NCBI GenBank assembly: GCA_029204225.1
Contig: CM055107.1
Coordinates: forward strand, 49,406,546-49,470,545
Direction: 5' to 3'
Source of the DNA: Diphasiastrum complanatum
Taxonomy: Eukaryota > Streptophyta > Lycopodiopsida > Lycopodiales > Lycopodiaceae
DNA length: 64,000 bases
How positions within the stretch are numbered: position 1 is the first letter of the stretch; every line of letters begins with the position of its first letter. Under the pieces are notes generated by a model. The model was not told the origin of the DNA, ran no database searches, and was given only the letters and a program-made list of their open reading frames with translations. Below are positions 8,754 to 21,003 of the stretch, in pieces. Position numbers and translations under genes: made by a program.

Positions 8754-10325
8754 ATGGATTCTCAAAGTAAAGTTGGTCTTATTGCAAACAAGCTGAATGG
8801 GGGTCATTGAATCAGAGACACTTGAAGAGGCTAAAACGAGTCCATAATGGGATTTTTGGAAGGCAACAATGGAAGAGGTGATCAACTTGATCAACAAAAT
8901 CGAAGCCTAGGAACTGATAGACTTACCAACAGGGAGAAGCGCTATAGGATGCAAGTGGGTGTACAAGTTGCAGTATGCCACAGACAACAACATAGAAAGA
9001 CACAAGGCCATGTTAGTAGCGATGGGATATTCACATATTGAGAGAATTGATTACATGGAAACCTTCATGCCAGTCATCAAGCTAAGTTCACTATGGATCT
9101 TGATAGCTTGGGGAACCATGTGGGGAATGGAGATCGAACAAATGGATGTCGTCCTAAACAACGACCTAGAAGAAGAGGTATTATTTAATCGACCTCCCAC
9201 CTTCACTGGTGGATCTAATAGGGTATGTGCTCTAAATAAGGCTTTATATGGCCTAAAGCAGTCCTCTAGAATGTGGTATTAGAAAGTAGATGCATTCTTT
9301 ATTGGAATTGGTTTTAAAGGATGTCATGCTGACATTGGAATATACATAAAAAATGAGGGGGGCTTATTTCTTGCCGTTGCACTGTATGTTGATGATGTAA
9401 CAATAGTATTCAACAATAGAGTGAGTATGGAGGAATCAAAAAAAAAATTGAAGGGCACTTTTGAAATGAAAGATCTGTGAGGGATTCACTATTGTCTAGG
9501 GATAAAAATCCTTAGGGACAAAGAAAAAGGATTGACTTGGATGGGACAAAGCATAAACATAAATGGACTCATGGAGAAATCCAGAATGCAGGAGTGTTCC
9601 CCTGTAGGGATTCTGTTAGATCCTGACTCTAGACTAAGTAAAGAAATGAGTCCCAACACACTAGAAGACATGGACAAAATAGAGGGAAAACCATATAGAA
9701 ACTTTATAGTCAGCCTGATGTATGCCATGGTGTGTACAAGGCCGGATCTAGGGGTAGCCATAACCAAGCTCAGTCAATTACTTAGCAACCCAGGAGAAGA
9801 GCATTGGCAGGCCGCAAAATGGGTAATAAGACGTTTGAAAGAAGTGGCTAACTTGGGCCTCACATACAAGGCTGACAAGGAACTCATGACGAGATATGCA
9901 GACTCAGATTGGGGAGGGGACTTGGACGATTGGAGGTCCACAAGCGGTTACGTATACATAATGGGTGGATCCTACATAAGTTGGAGCTACAAAAAGAAAG
10001 AAACTATAGCTCTATCAACAACAGAATCCGAGTACATGGGTGTTTATGATGCAGCTAAAGAATACCTATGGATGCAAAGCATGCTAGGAGAACTGGGGAT
10101 CGACATCACGGACATGGTGCTATACATTGACAATTAGGGGTGTTTGTTTCTTAGTAGGAATGCTGTATTTCACAAGACAAGCAAACACATAGCGATACAA
10201 TAGCACTTTGTCAAGGATCTGGTGCAAGAAGAGAAACTAAAATTATAGTTTTGGAGTACTGATTTTATGATGACAGACAAAACCACTAGTTAAAAGTCAG
10301 TTTGTTTATTTGAGAGATATGATAG
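8754..10325 (+). pseudogene. Ty1/copia gag-pol remnant with large internal deletion (copia-D)
   Basis: A gag start (MDSQSKVGLIANKLNGG) at 8754 runs only about 17 codons before sequence that belongs to reverse transcriptase, so most of gag, the protease and the integrase are deleted. RT begins near 8880 with IGCKWVYKLQY, and continues with EIEQMDVVLNNDLEEEV, ALYGLKQSS and the catalytic box ALYVDDV. RNase H follows (YADSDWGGDLDDWRSTSGY, ALSTTESEYMG). Stops in the pol frame at 9280 (TAG), 9478 (TGA) and 10135 (TAG) fall at conserved codons. The RNase H tail is readable, with further stops, to about 10325. No 3' LTR was found. Confidence 0.85.
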
Positions 10326-10329
10326 GATT

Positions 10330-11800
10330 AGAAAATGTAAATGATGTTTTTAGGATGTAGTTTTGGAGGACTGTGAAGTGAGAGAGGATTTGTGGCCATA
10401 TCAACACTTCACCGTCAGATGAAACAGAATTGGTACGTAGTCAGGATTTAAGGACACGTAAGCACAGGGTTTCTGATGTCCAGTAGGACACATATGCAAA
10501 AGTGCCTTCTTGGCATTAATGATGTTTTGTGCATATAATGAATAATTAATAGAATGGATGTATGCTTTTGTGCGAGCTCTGAATTCAGTGTTGCTTTGTG
10601 TAATTGCTTTGTGATTGTTGTGAATGATTAATGATCATTGCTTTTGATTTTGATTTTGTGTTCCATCCTATTGTACTTAGCCATAGGAACTCTGACACAT
10701 AACTCACACTTCCTTTGTTGATTGAATCAAGCTTGAGCATTGCTGCTAGAGAGTGAGAGTTTCATTCAAACTATTATTTGAGCTACATATGAGAGTGCTA
10801 TCTAAGAATTAAGGATTGATGTCTGATGCTATGACTAGTATCCTTTAATAACCTGTCTTCTTTAGAGAGCACATCTCTGGATCACATAACCGCTACTGTA
10901 GCTCGCTCTCTTATTCTTTGTTGTTGGAGCTCTCCGTTGACTAGAGAACGGAGTCCATTGACTACAGATCGACCATATGCTTTTGTTGATTTTAGTAAGG
11001 ACAGACTCATCATAAGCAAGTGTGTTACATCATATGAGAGCTATATAGAGCTTGATGCATTTTAATCATCCCATTATCTCAGTTGTTAGAGTTGTACTCA
11101 CTCTCCTTCAACATGCACTATTATGGAGGGTGACCTTAGTATCCGAGTCATGAGCCATTCTTTCCACGCTTCATAACACTGAGTGCTGGATTAGTGTGTT
11201 GGCCCACAGTTACCTCCTGCAGTCCTGACACACAATTGTCTTCTTCTTGTCAATGCGCAAGCAGTGATTCATATGCATACACATGATTTTTGGGCATTGG
11301 TTTTCAAAGTTAGCTTGCATGACTTTGCGCGTTGGATACCAGAAATACGTCATCTACATCTTGAGCGCTAAATGTTGCCTTCGAAGCATGATGTACTTTT
11401 TCTTACCTTATTGACCAAAGATCCTATACAATTACTTTAAAGATGATCATTGAGATACACACATATAACTCTGAAGGTAATGAAGAGTTGCTTGGAATAG
11501 CCGCTGATATCTCAGCACTGCTCTGAACTAGAAGAAGTGGATTGAACCACAATTTCTTAGGTTATATGAAGTTGATTAAAAGTAGTAAGTGAGGCCAAAG
11601 TTATTAAGATTCGGATGAGGACAACAACAATATGAAATTCCTCCCCAAGCATATTCAAAGAAAATAACTACTCAGGTGAAGCTAATAAAAATCATGATGT
11701 TATCAACTAAGAACTTTTTTCATAAAGCCACTCTTGATTCTCAGTAAGTTTTAGTAAATGATGTGGCATCATCATCATTTACCCATTCATCTTCTAAAAT
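10330..11800. other. spacer, no gene recognised
   Basis: About 1.5 kb with stops in all frames and no recognisable domain. Part may be the missing 3' region of copia-D, but I could not match it to the sequence before the primer-binding site. Confidence 0.5.
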
Positions 11801-13630
11801 TCCTCATGGAAGTACTTTTCAAAAAATGACACCTGTAACTCAACTTGTGTCAAATCTTTTGACCTTGTGCTCCTCTTCATATACAGGCTTTGGACAATTG
11901 GAACATTGTCATGTTGAACAAGTTGAATCATTCAGTGATGACTCAAAAGCTTCATTTCACTCAGTTACTGATTCTAGTAAATCATCAGATCCGCATAAGT
12001 CTATTGATCTGTGATGTTCAAGCTTCTCAAAGTGATCATGTTAAATCTAAAAGGGCTATATTTATTGAAAATTTAGAGCCTTTTGAGGGTCCAGAACATC
12101 CTAAGGTTGGAGCCAGAATTCCGAGTCATGAAATTCCAACACCTCCTCAACCAGTTCAAGCACCTACTAGTGTCACAGGTTCAATTTATAGATCAGACTC
12201 CAAACAAAAAGGAAAATACAAGAGAGACTTGAGATCTTCACCCGGAACAGTTGATTACAAAATCTGAGATTCGAAAGGTACGTTGTTTACAAAAATTGAG
12301 TATCATAGAAATTGAAGAATTAAGATCAAACTTTTTTTTATGAAGTAAGGATGAGTGAAATTACTATGTGTGTGCAACAGTGAGGCTGGACAAAAACTCT
12401 TATTCATATTATTTAAATGCGCAATCGAAAACTCACGACTTCAATGAATGCATGCCAATGTTCGAAACGATCCAAATTTGACGATCACCATTGTACATAA
12501 GATAATTTGCGAATTTGGTGAAAACCTTCCAAAAATACTTTATTTGCAGATTGTCAACACTGCTAGGGAAAATAAAAACCAAACTGTTTTGGTATAGAGA
12601 AAATTTTTTCCGAAAAAGTAAAAATAGAATTTTTGTTGGTAGGACATACCCACGGTCAAATTGATCAAATGTTTAGTTGCTTTTCTAGGAGGTTGAGATG
12701 CAACAAGGCATTTTCTTTACCAGTGCTTCAAAGCATTGTCGAGGATGTGCCAAGCCAAACGTGTCATTAATCAGACACACCTATGATTTTCGTGATTATG
12801 TTAAGGCATCCAATGACACAAAGCGATGTGTAGCTAATATTAATGATATCAACTTTCAGCACCAATTTAAAATCAAATGTAACAAATCAGACATTATATT
12901 ATTATGGGACAAACTATTTTCAAAGTCAGTTTCAAGGCTACCTCTTGAAGGAGTTCAATTTTTGCTTAACATTCCATTGAGTCAAATCAAGCTTGTTGCG
13001 TTGTCTCCCTTGAAGTCCCTTGAAGTCCATGCTAGAAAAACAAAAGACACAAAGAGATCCATTTGCCTCATTAAATTTTTTGAAATCATTGTTTTGATGA
13101 GTTTGATCAACATTTGTGGATGGACTTTTTCGAGGAACAAAAAATCAATTTGCTCAATCTCGAACATACATCAACAATTGAAGAATTTCATTGGCCTCAT
13201 AGATTAGAAACTTCAACTACAATTGTCAAACCTTCATATATTCCTCAAGAGAATGATTTCTTGCAGCTTGTGCAAGGTCAGGATTGTAAAATTTATGTGG
13301 GCTCAAGGGAAGAAGAATAGGCAAAGTGTAAAAGCTGCAAAAATGAAATGGCGAGGTGATTTGAATGAAATCCAAATTGGAAGCCTTTTTGCACTTCTAG
13401 CATAAGAAAACAATGAAGGACATCCATTTTGGATTGCCAAAGTACTTGGTTTTATTCAAAATAGCAATCAAACAAAAGTAGTACGTGTCCATTGGTTGCA
13501 CACCACTTCAACAAATGCTTTTTTGGGAAGCTACGAACTCGAAATATTGCAAGTAAATCCAAAGGTCAAGAGAAAGAGATTGCCAAAATATCAATCAATA
13601 TATGTTTTAGCATTTGAGTGTGTTGATTGG
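11763..13630 (+). pseudogene. DUF7869-like protein gene, partial copy 1 (internal deletion)
   Basis: This is a broken copy of a gene also present at 19.3-21.0 kb. The 5' part encodes a Ser-rich region (QLEHCHVEQVESFSDD, FEGPEHPK, SHEIPTP). After 12420 it jumps to the sequence that follows NYPYVRNDPNL in copy 2, so the middle exons are lost. The remaining DUF7869-type stretch (ICEFGENLPKI, NRIFVG) is full of stops. Only this copy keeps the C-terminal half: TYDFRDYVKASND, IILLWDKLFSKSVSRLP, then FHWPHRLETSTTIVKP and a terminal region with HPFWIAKVLGF and VVRVHWLH. Frames shift several times. The role of these proteins is unknown; they are common in some plant and animal genomes. The copy stops at about 13.63 kb, shortly before gypsy RNase H. 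Confidence 0.55.
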
Positions 13631-13671
13631 TCCATGTGTAAGAAAAATGAGAAAAATTATTAAAAAAATCT

Positions 13672-13925
13672 TTACAACGGGTCTTTTTTGGATTTAGAGC
13701 TCCTCTAATGCTTCACAAACCTTTCTTTGTGGAAGTAGATGAAAGTATTGACTGTATTGGAGCAGCCTTAAACCAAGAAGGTCATGCCATAGCCTATGAG
13801 AGTAGAAGACTTCAAGGGGCAAAAGTACATTATGACATATATGAAAACAAACTTTTAGCTGTTATACATGCCCTTAAGTTATGGAAGCACTACCTATTAG
13901 GAAATGATTTATTGGTTAAACAGAT
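13672..13925 (+). pseudogene. Ty3/gypsy RNase H fragment
   Basis: The translation gives PFFVEVDESIDCIGAALNQ, then HAIAYESRRL, then VHYDIYENKLLAVIHALKLW and KHYLLG. This is the RNase H domain following a gypsy reverse transcriptase, with the first Asp in VEVDES and Glu in YENKLLA. Only about 85 codons remain. The upstream RT and downstream integrase are absent, and the piece ends in the palindrome array. Confidence 0.8.
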
Positions 13926-13970
13926 CATCAGGTTCCCTCGCCAAATTTATTGTTTTTGTCTAAGAAATTC

Positions 13971-14331
13971 CGCGTGGATTATCCATGCGCTCTCCGTAGA
14001 CGCAAGTCACTGGATTTTCTGTGCTAGCAGGTGGATAATCCACGCATGGATAACTATTCACGAGATATCCATGCCACATCCACACAAAAGTCGAGCTTGT
14101 TTCTTTTATTAGTTGGCTATGGCGTGGATTATCCACGCCAAACTAACTTGACTATGCCGCTATCCAATATCAGACCGAGATGTGCTGAAAAACTTTTCGT
14201 GGAATATCCACACAGTTTCAATTTTTTGGTTTCTCTCCCGCATGGACAGCTATTCTCAAAAATAATGTTCGCATGGATAATCCATGCATGGATGTTCCAC
14301 ACGGTCGTATCCACGCGTATATCCATGCCAA
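13971..14331. repeat. palindrome array, unit GCGTGGATTATCCACGC
   Basis: At least seven copies of a perfect or near-perfect palindrome occur at 13971, 14031, 14061, 14121, 14199, 14271 and 14308. The variants alternate ACGC and ATGC at the ends (for example CGCATGGATAATCCATGC). The spacing is 30-80 bp. Each unit could form a hairpin or bind a dimeric protein. The architecture matches the other palindrome arrays in this window while the sequence is unrelated. No adjacent transposase is seen. Confidence 0.7.
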
Positions 14332-14344
14332 TCCACTAATTTTC

Positions 14345-15785
14345 TTTTTGTCACGTGACCTTCTTTGGATGTTGTGTGGATATTTTCATGTTTTGTTCTT
14401 GTGCAACTTCCTTGCACTTTTGAGCTCTTGTAACAACCATTATTGGTGCAATAGGCTTCATTTCAGGTGTGCATGGGGTTGTTTCAAAAGTATGTCTTAG
14501 ATTGATGAAAATGAAGTTACTGGTCTTTCTATAAAAACTTCAAAGAAATATTCATAAACTCATTCTCGACAAGATGGTGAAAAATTGTGTCTATTCATAC
14601 ATTGTAATATTTGATGATTCTCACTACATCCAAAACATCATGATGATGTCTCTTGCCAATGGTCTATGTCATTGTTGTTGTTGGCAGGATAAAGAGCATA
14701 TTGCTCATTGAATCTAGAATTATAGGATTCATCAGATCGTCCCAACCATTGAAATGTATCCTAACTAAAAATTGGTTCTAGTTCAACCATATTGGAATGG
14801 GGGCCTTGTTGACTTGGAGGTGCTAGTAAAGCTAGTTGCTATAGTTATGTTATTATTTATGATATGAAATTTTGTGGAATTTTCATTTATATACTTTCAT
14901 TAGTTGTGTTATAATTAGCCGAATTTGTTAGAGTAATACTAAAGCTAGTAAAATGAAATGGGAAAATAGATTATCATTTACTATGTGTCTAGGAAATTTT
15001 TTTGTACCAATTTTTCGTGGGACCGAAGAATCTAAGAGAGGAAGAAAAATGGGGACCTTATTTAATAAATGAGTTCGGATTATGTAATCTGGAATTTTTG
15101 AAATCTTTAAAGTTCTGCATAATACCAATAGTAAAATTGATTAATGGAATTCATTTAAGTGAATTCATATTAGATATCGTTTATGACCATGAACATGACC
15201 GTAAATTTTGTTATGGATAAATAAGGAGTGTGTTAACACATGGATCACATTCAATTTGTTAGTACATAAAATGGCTTTCTTTCATGGATGAAGATCCTTG
15301 ATTGGTAAAGCTTAGTACTAACTAGGGAAAAAATTGAAAATATGACGGTAAACTAGGTGTGGAATCTTATTGTTGAATAATCATTTCATAAATGGATTTT
15401 TATCCATCAGGGATAAAATTTATGAATTCTCCAGTGTTTGGTTATGTTGATATGTGCCTATACCTAGTATAGGAAATCCAGATGAAATTAGCTGAATTCT
15501 AGAATATCAGATATGGCAGTTAAGGATTGTCTAGAAGGAAGAGCTGGTGGTATGGGACAAGAATCCTTTGGCTTTACAGATCTGATTACCAGTGGTAAAT
15601 TTGAATGCCTATTCATGATACGTAAAAAAGTACACCATTGGTTAATTGAAGGGTATATTGGAAAATTTTGAGGTTCAGTTCGGACCCATTGGAGTTATTT
15701 AATGATTTACAAAATTGGAAAAGTTGTTAAGCTATATCTCACCTAGGTAGAACACTTCTTTAAAGATTTCTCTAGTACAGGGCAT
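14345..15785. other. spacer, no gene recognised
   Basis: AT-rich sequence with only short ORFs that do not look like protein. It could hold the LTR of the gypsy fragment that follows on the opposite strand, but no PBS, PPT or LTR pair is visible. Confidence 0.45.
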
Positions 15786-15789
15786 TAAA

Positions 15790-16325
15790 CTAACTTTCAT
15801 ATGATTCTTCCGGTAGGAAGTTAGTTCTTTTATGAAGGACTGTTATCATGTGAATTACTACTTGTAGATACAAGACTTGGAATTTTTGATAAGGTCTTGG
15901 GTCATTTGTGGTTTCAAAATGGGAGTCTGATTCATATTTTTCTCTCAACGAAAGATATAGATTCGTAGAAATCTGGGTGAATGACAACTCGTTCAGTTCA
16001 CCTATCCGACTAAGAGCATCTGCAACTTGATTAGAGTTGCCTCTTATGTAACGGATTTCATGGTTGAATTCTTGCATCAATTCAGCCCATCGAGCTTTTC
16101 TCCCCCGAAGATCATGTTGGTTACAAAGATACTTAAGAGGTTGGTGATCCATATACACTACAAACTTACTACCATACAAGTAGTGTCTCCAGGTTTTAAG
16201 TGCATGGATTACAACAAACAACTCCTTTTCCTGCGTAGTATAACGCAACTGAGGACTAGTAAATTTTTTGCTCTCAAATGCTAGTGGCTTAACAACCTTA
16301 TTTTGACTTGCCAATACTGAAAGTC
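15790..16325 (-). pseudogene. Ty3/gypsy RNase H and connection fragment
   Basis: On the - strand the frame reads VVKPLAFESKKFTSPQ, then YTTQEKELFVVIHALKTWRH, then YGSKFVVYMDHQPLKYL and HEIRYIRGNSNQVADALSR. This is the gypsy RNase H with its conserved Glu (QEKELF), Asp (MDHQPLKYL) and the terminal ADALSR signature, followed by the connection to integrase. The N-terminal portion and the integrase are missing. It is a different copy, in the opposite orientation, from the piece at 13.7 kb. Confidence 0.85.
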
Positions 16326-16329
16326 TATA

Positions 16330-17215
16330 CCTTCAAACTTGTTTACTAAGAACTTGTCCATGTTGAAAAAGTTGACGGTTCTTAGAAAGCTTATTTGGGA
16401 GTGACTCCCCTACAATTACAAGATTCACTCACTTTAAAAAACTGCTCAAATGCGTAGATTATGTGACATGATCCAATAAAACCATAGAATACGTAAAATC
16501 AATAACTAGAGAAAGTCAAAGCAAATAGGCTAACTAGTAGGTGCAATTCTACTTAAAACTGGAGTTAAATACTAAAACTTCTCAAGGCAAATACTTCATC
16601 CATTCAAAGATTTAGAAATATGATGACCAAAAAAAATAGAAATGACATGGAGACCCATTTTTTTGTAAAATCCATATTTAAAATGCTTCAAATATATATA
16701 TTGTAATGTTAAAAAAATGTTGTATTTTGCAAGAAAATTAATCAACCTACTAAAATCTTGTTAAAAGATTTTGATTAATAACTCCAAAATAGCTTATATG
16801 AAATAATAATACTATTTAAAATAAAATCATTAGATACACAATCACTAGAATAACTATTTTTTTTTTTTACTTATTTAAAACAAAAGTTTGTGTTTTCTTT
16901 GGAATTTTAAAAGTCTTTTAAAATACATTTCTTGTATAAAAAAAATATTTTTAAAATTATAACAAAAAATTTTATGAGTATTTTTTAAATTTGTAATATT
17001 GTTAAAATCTTTACTTATATTTCAAATATCTATGTAAGTTCATTGAATATTTAGATATTAAATAAATGCAAATGAAATTACTTTATGGTAATCGAGATTA
17101 CATGATTTGTGAAAATATTTAAATTACCCTAAAACAAATCTTTCCATTCCTCTAAATCCCTAACAATATTGTTTCTTGAATTTCTCTGGAAGGACTTTGT
17201 TTTTATCTTCGAGGG
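16330..17215. other. AT-rich spacer
   Basis: Very AT-rich sequence with homopolymer A and T runs. No ORF, repeat family or RNA gene could be supported. Confidence 0.5.
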
Positions 17216-17230
17216 ACTAAAAAAGAAGAA

Positions 17231-19049
17231 CCTATGCTTAGCATAGGACACATAAAATATAAAATAGGACACATAAAGTATCAAAAAGAAAAAGCTATGC
17301 ATAGGAGACATAAAGTTTAAAAAAGAAACAATTAATAAGTGCCTATGCTAAGCATGGGTGAAGTAAATACCATGTCTCTAAACAAAATAAAAAATGGAGT
17401 CAAGGATTGATTTCGGCTGCTTAGAGGAGAAAGCTTTTGGCACTCTTCGAAACCTTGACAATTTAACCCTGTGACAAGTGCTTTTTGAACTTTCATAAAC
17501 TAACACCTACATCATTTAAAAAGTGTAATTGTTAAAAATCCAACAAAATCATGAAAATCCTTTTATTACAAAAAGTAAGATGAAAACAAATATTTAAATT
17601 ATGACTATTACCTCTGAACTTCCTTTCCCATTTCTGCCAAAGAGAGTTGACCATTGACAACTCTAGAAAGAACACATATTCTTAGCTCTGAAGACCTAAT
17701 CTGTTGCATGTTCTTCCACTTTGATATTTTCATTTATGTAGGGATTGGCTTCAGAGTTTGAGTGCTGGCAACTTTCTTTTTTGACTTTTAGGCACCTTGA
17801 GCAAGTTGGTCTTTTATTTGAGAATTTTATCACTTGTCCAAAATTTTATCAACAAGGGCCCACACCTAAAATCAAAAAAAGTTTTAATTATTTGATAAGC
17901 AATATAAGAAAGTTGAAAAAAATTATCGTATTTTCTAAGGCCCTGCATAGGATTTCCTGAATCAAAAGGCAAGCCTGTCTCTTGAGCACAAAGTGCTATC
18001 AGCTCTAGTTGATTTACATAATGGCGTTGGAGAATCTCGTATACTCCTTGTGAAATAACCAGATTCTTTGTATGATGGTCATCTTCATCTGGTAGTCCTG
18101 ATCAATATTATGGTCCCAAGCCAACAATTTTGCTTCTTCCACTGTTAGGCCAGCAAATGCAATTGTACTAATAGTTCAAAGGGAAGGAATATGAGAATAC
18201 CCTTGAGATAACTATTTTTGGGCTTGTAAACTGTGTATGCCCCCAAGAACAAAAAAATAATATGAATCTAATACAAAAAAATCAAAATTTGCAACGTTGT
18301 TGCATTCGTTGGGATCAACCAAAACAATAAACATGGTAACTATGGCCTGTGTATGGTCTTTAAATTTTATTTTTTGATCGTGTACATGTGTTTCATTTGG
18401 TTATCTTACTTCCATTGGCCTATCTCCTGTTATTGGGTCTATAGGTGGCCCATCACACTGATTTATATCCAAAATTGAAGGTGTTTTTGTAAAAAATTTT
18501 GTTTAATGAATTTCTTCCCTTAATTTAGCAATCTCAGAGCTATCTTGTAGGGAGCGGATGGAAGCACCATGTAAAGAGATCGAGGGTCCGGTCACGTTTT
18601 TCTTGCTTTCAGCGAATGGAATGGACTTGTGGTGATGTGTAGCCATGATCTTTGGGCGGGACTTGGGTCTAGTGGGAGAGGATTCAGAAATATTATGTGA
18701 TCTTTTTTTTTGGGATGAGGGGCACCTACAGTATCCTCAACGTTTTTAGTGGCTGGCTTTGTGACCTGAGCAGTGGTAGAAGCAGGCTTGCGAGGTCCAA
18801 TAGATACTAATTTAGAATTCCATAATGAATAGACCAGATCTTTCCCCTCAGCAATAGAAACTAGCACATTTTTAAGCATTGCTTTATGCTCTGGACAACA
18901 AAAAAAAATAGGTCTAAAGTATAATGAGCAAAGGCATTTATATTGGCTATGCTCAGCATAGGACTATTCAATTTACAGAAAGGTTTTCCACTTATAACTT
19001 CATGGCGATTTTATATTTAAGTTATCACAATGCTAAGCATAGAACACTT
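17231..19049. mobile_element. palindrome-bounded non-autonomous element (candidate)
   Basis: Copies of a palindrome CTATGCTTAGCATAG lie at 17231, 17293 (short form) and 17341 on the left, and at 18944 and 19027 on the right, often followed by GACACA or GAACAC. Nothing similar occurs between them. The left and right clusters therefore bracket about 1.6 kb that holds a gene fragment on the - strand. This looks like a small transposon with subterminal repeats and captured coding sequence. Terminal inverted repeats and target duplications were not identified, so the exact edges are open. Confidence 0.45.
17800..18879 (-). pseudogene. unidentified gene fragment inside the palindrome-bounded element
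   Basis: Several coding-like stretches read right to left. From 18879: MLKNVLVSIAEGKDLVYSLW, then a Pro/Lys-rich region (PKKKDH). From about 18645: MATHHHKSIPFAESKK and SLQDSSEIAKLREEIH, then ILDINQCDGPPIDPITGDRP near 18440. From about 18160: FAGLTVEEAKLLAWDHNID, and in a shifted frame ISQGVYEILQRHYVNQLELI and CAQETGLPFDSGNP near 17960. An intron-like stretch ending TTTTAG precedes GTGTGGGCC near 17865. Frames change between pieces, so it is broken or multi-exon. I do not recognise the protein. It may be host sequence captured by the element. Confidence 0.35.
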
Positions 19050-19289
19050 GTTAACATATATGAGTGAAAATAGGTTTTATGATTACATATCAAAGTAACT
19101 AGAGCTTTATCAAAATAAGTTTTGATGGCCTCATATTGGCAGAGTCGAATCTTTATCATAGTCTCGTTTAGAATGAAAATAGAACGAGACTTATCCATTT
19201 CCTTTACAAGCATGTTCACAAAACCTTCTGGTTGATCAGCAATAAATTTTCCTTGAATATGAAACTACGAGTCTCCACCTGCTAGGGTC

Positions 19290-21003
19290 ATGCAGGTACT
19301 TTTCAAGAAATGGCACATGTAACTCAACCTGTGTCAAATCTTTTGACCTCGTCCTTCTATTTAGAACAATTAGAACATTGTTCTTTTGAACAAGTTGAAT
19401 CACTAAGTGATGATGTAAAAGCTTCAATTCACTCGGTTACTGATTCTAGTAAATCAATAGTTCTGCGTAAGTTTGTTGATTCGCGACGTTCAAGCTTTTC
19501 ACATGGTCGTAGGAGACCTTCTCAAAGTGATGTTCGTCATCTTAAATCTAAAAGGGCTATATGTACTAAAAATTTAGAGCATTTTGAGGGTCCAGAACAT
19601 CTTGAGGTTGAAGCCAGCATTCGGAGTCATGAAATTCCAACACCCTCTCTAGTGTCACATGTTCAATTTACAGATCAAACTCCAAACAAAAAAGAAAACA
19701 CAAGAGAGACTTGAGATCTTCACTTGTTTTAACGAATCGTCAAAAACAATTGATTACAAAATCTGAGATTTGAAAGGTACGGATTATTATTTATTGCTCA
19801 TCTTGTTGTTTACAGAAACTAAGTATCAGAGAAATTGAAGAATTAAGATCAAGCTTCTTTTTACAAAGTAAGGATGAGATAAATTACTATTTGTGTGCAA
19901 CAGTGAGGCTGGACAAAAACTCCTATTCATATTTTTAAATACCTTGGACGTTTGTCGCAAAGCTTACAAAGTAGTTAACGCAATTGGAAACTCATGGTTT
20001 TCAAAAAGGTGCATGCATGACTTCATAAAGACCCATTATTACGGGGATCCTGACAAGGTTGAATTGTTTCTCCAGATGCTTTTTAATGCAACTGCTTGGC
20101 TAAAGCATTTCATAGATGTGCATGGAGAGAAATTGCCTAATTCCTTGTATTTTCACTTGCCGGATAAGTTTACCAAATTAAAAATATTTTTGATGTAAAA
20201 AGAGTTTGCCAAAACAAAAAATGTTCCCTATTTGAGTTACTCATATTTTCTTAGAATTTGGAAAGAGATTTTGGACTAATAAAGATTCCAAAAAATCACG
20301 AATGACAGTATGCTCCACTTGCGAGTTGTTAAAGTTTGCAAAACAACTTGCAAAGAGCAATGATGAGAAAGGTAAATATTAATCAAATTTGTCATTCATT
20401 TTGAATATCATTATGGTATCCTTATTCTATTAAATAAGTTCATTGTATTTTTAGTGGATGCTACAAAAGCCCTTCAAGTGCACAGAGATCAAGAAACAGT
20501 TGAAAGACAAAAGTTGCCCAAGCATTGAAAGAAATGTTTGGAATATCCACAAAAATATCTGGGCCTTGTTTTTGATGACATGGATCAGAAGAAAACAAAG
20601 TATTCTCAAAGAGAAGAGAGAGATGGTTAATGTTGTCTCATTTTGTCAAAGTGCCCAAAAATTTGAATGAGAGAGATTTATTCAGGTTCATCTCATTGGA
20701 GCACTTGTGTTTAATGGCTTTGGAGTTCATGGTCTTTTTTAATTATCCCTATGTTCGAAATGATCCAAATTTGATGATTACTATTGTACATAAGATAATT
20801 TGCGAATTTGGTGAAAACCTTCCAAAAATACTTTATTTGCAGCTTGACAACACTGCTAGGAAAAATGAAAACCAAACTGTTTTGGCATACTTGTCCATGC
20901 TAGTAGAGAATTTTTTTTCAAAATTTAAAAATAGGATTTTTGTTGGTAGGACATACCCACGTCAAATTGATCAAATGTTTAGTTGCTTTTTTAAGAGGTT
21001 GAG
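19290..21003 (+). pseudogene. DUF7869-like protein gene, partial copy 2 (3' truncated)
   Basis: This copy starts at the same point as copy 1 (AGGTACTTTTCAAG) and has the same Ser-rich 5' exon (VESLSDDVKASIHSVTDSS). An intron-like stretch (GTACGG...TTTACAG) leads to IREIEELRSSFFLQSKDE. It then carries the middle missing from copy 1: NTLDVCRKAYKVVNAIG, SKRCMHDFIKTHYYG, GEKLPNSLYFHLPDKF and PYLSYSYFLRIWK. The DUF7869 core follows: NYPYVRNDPNLMITIVHKI, LPKILYLQLDNTARKNENQ and NRIFVGRTYPRQIDQMFSCF. There are frameshifts and stops throughout. At 21003 it breaks off inside the core and copia-B begins. Copies 1 and 2 together cover the whole gene. Confidence 0.6.
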
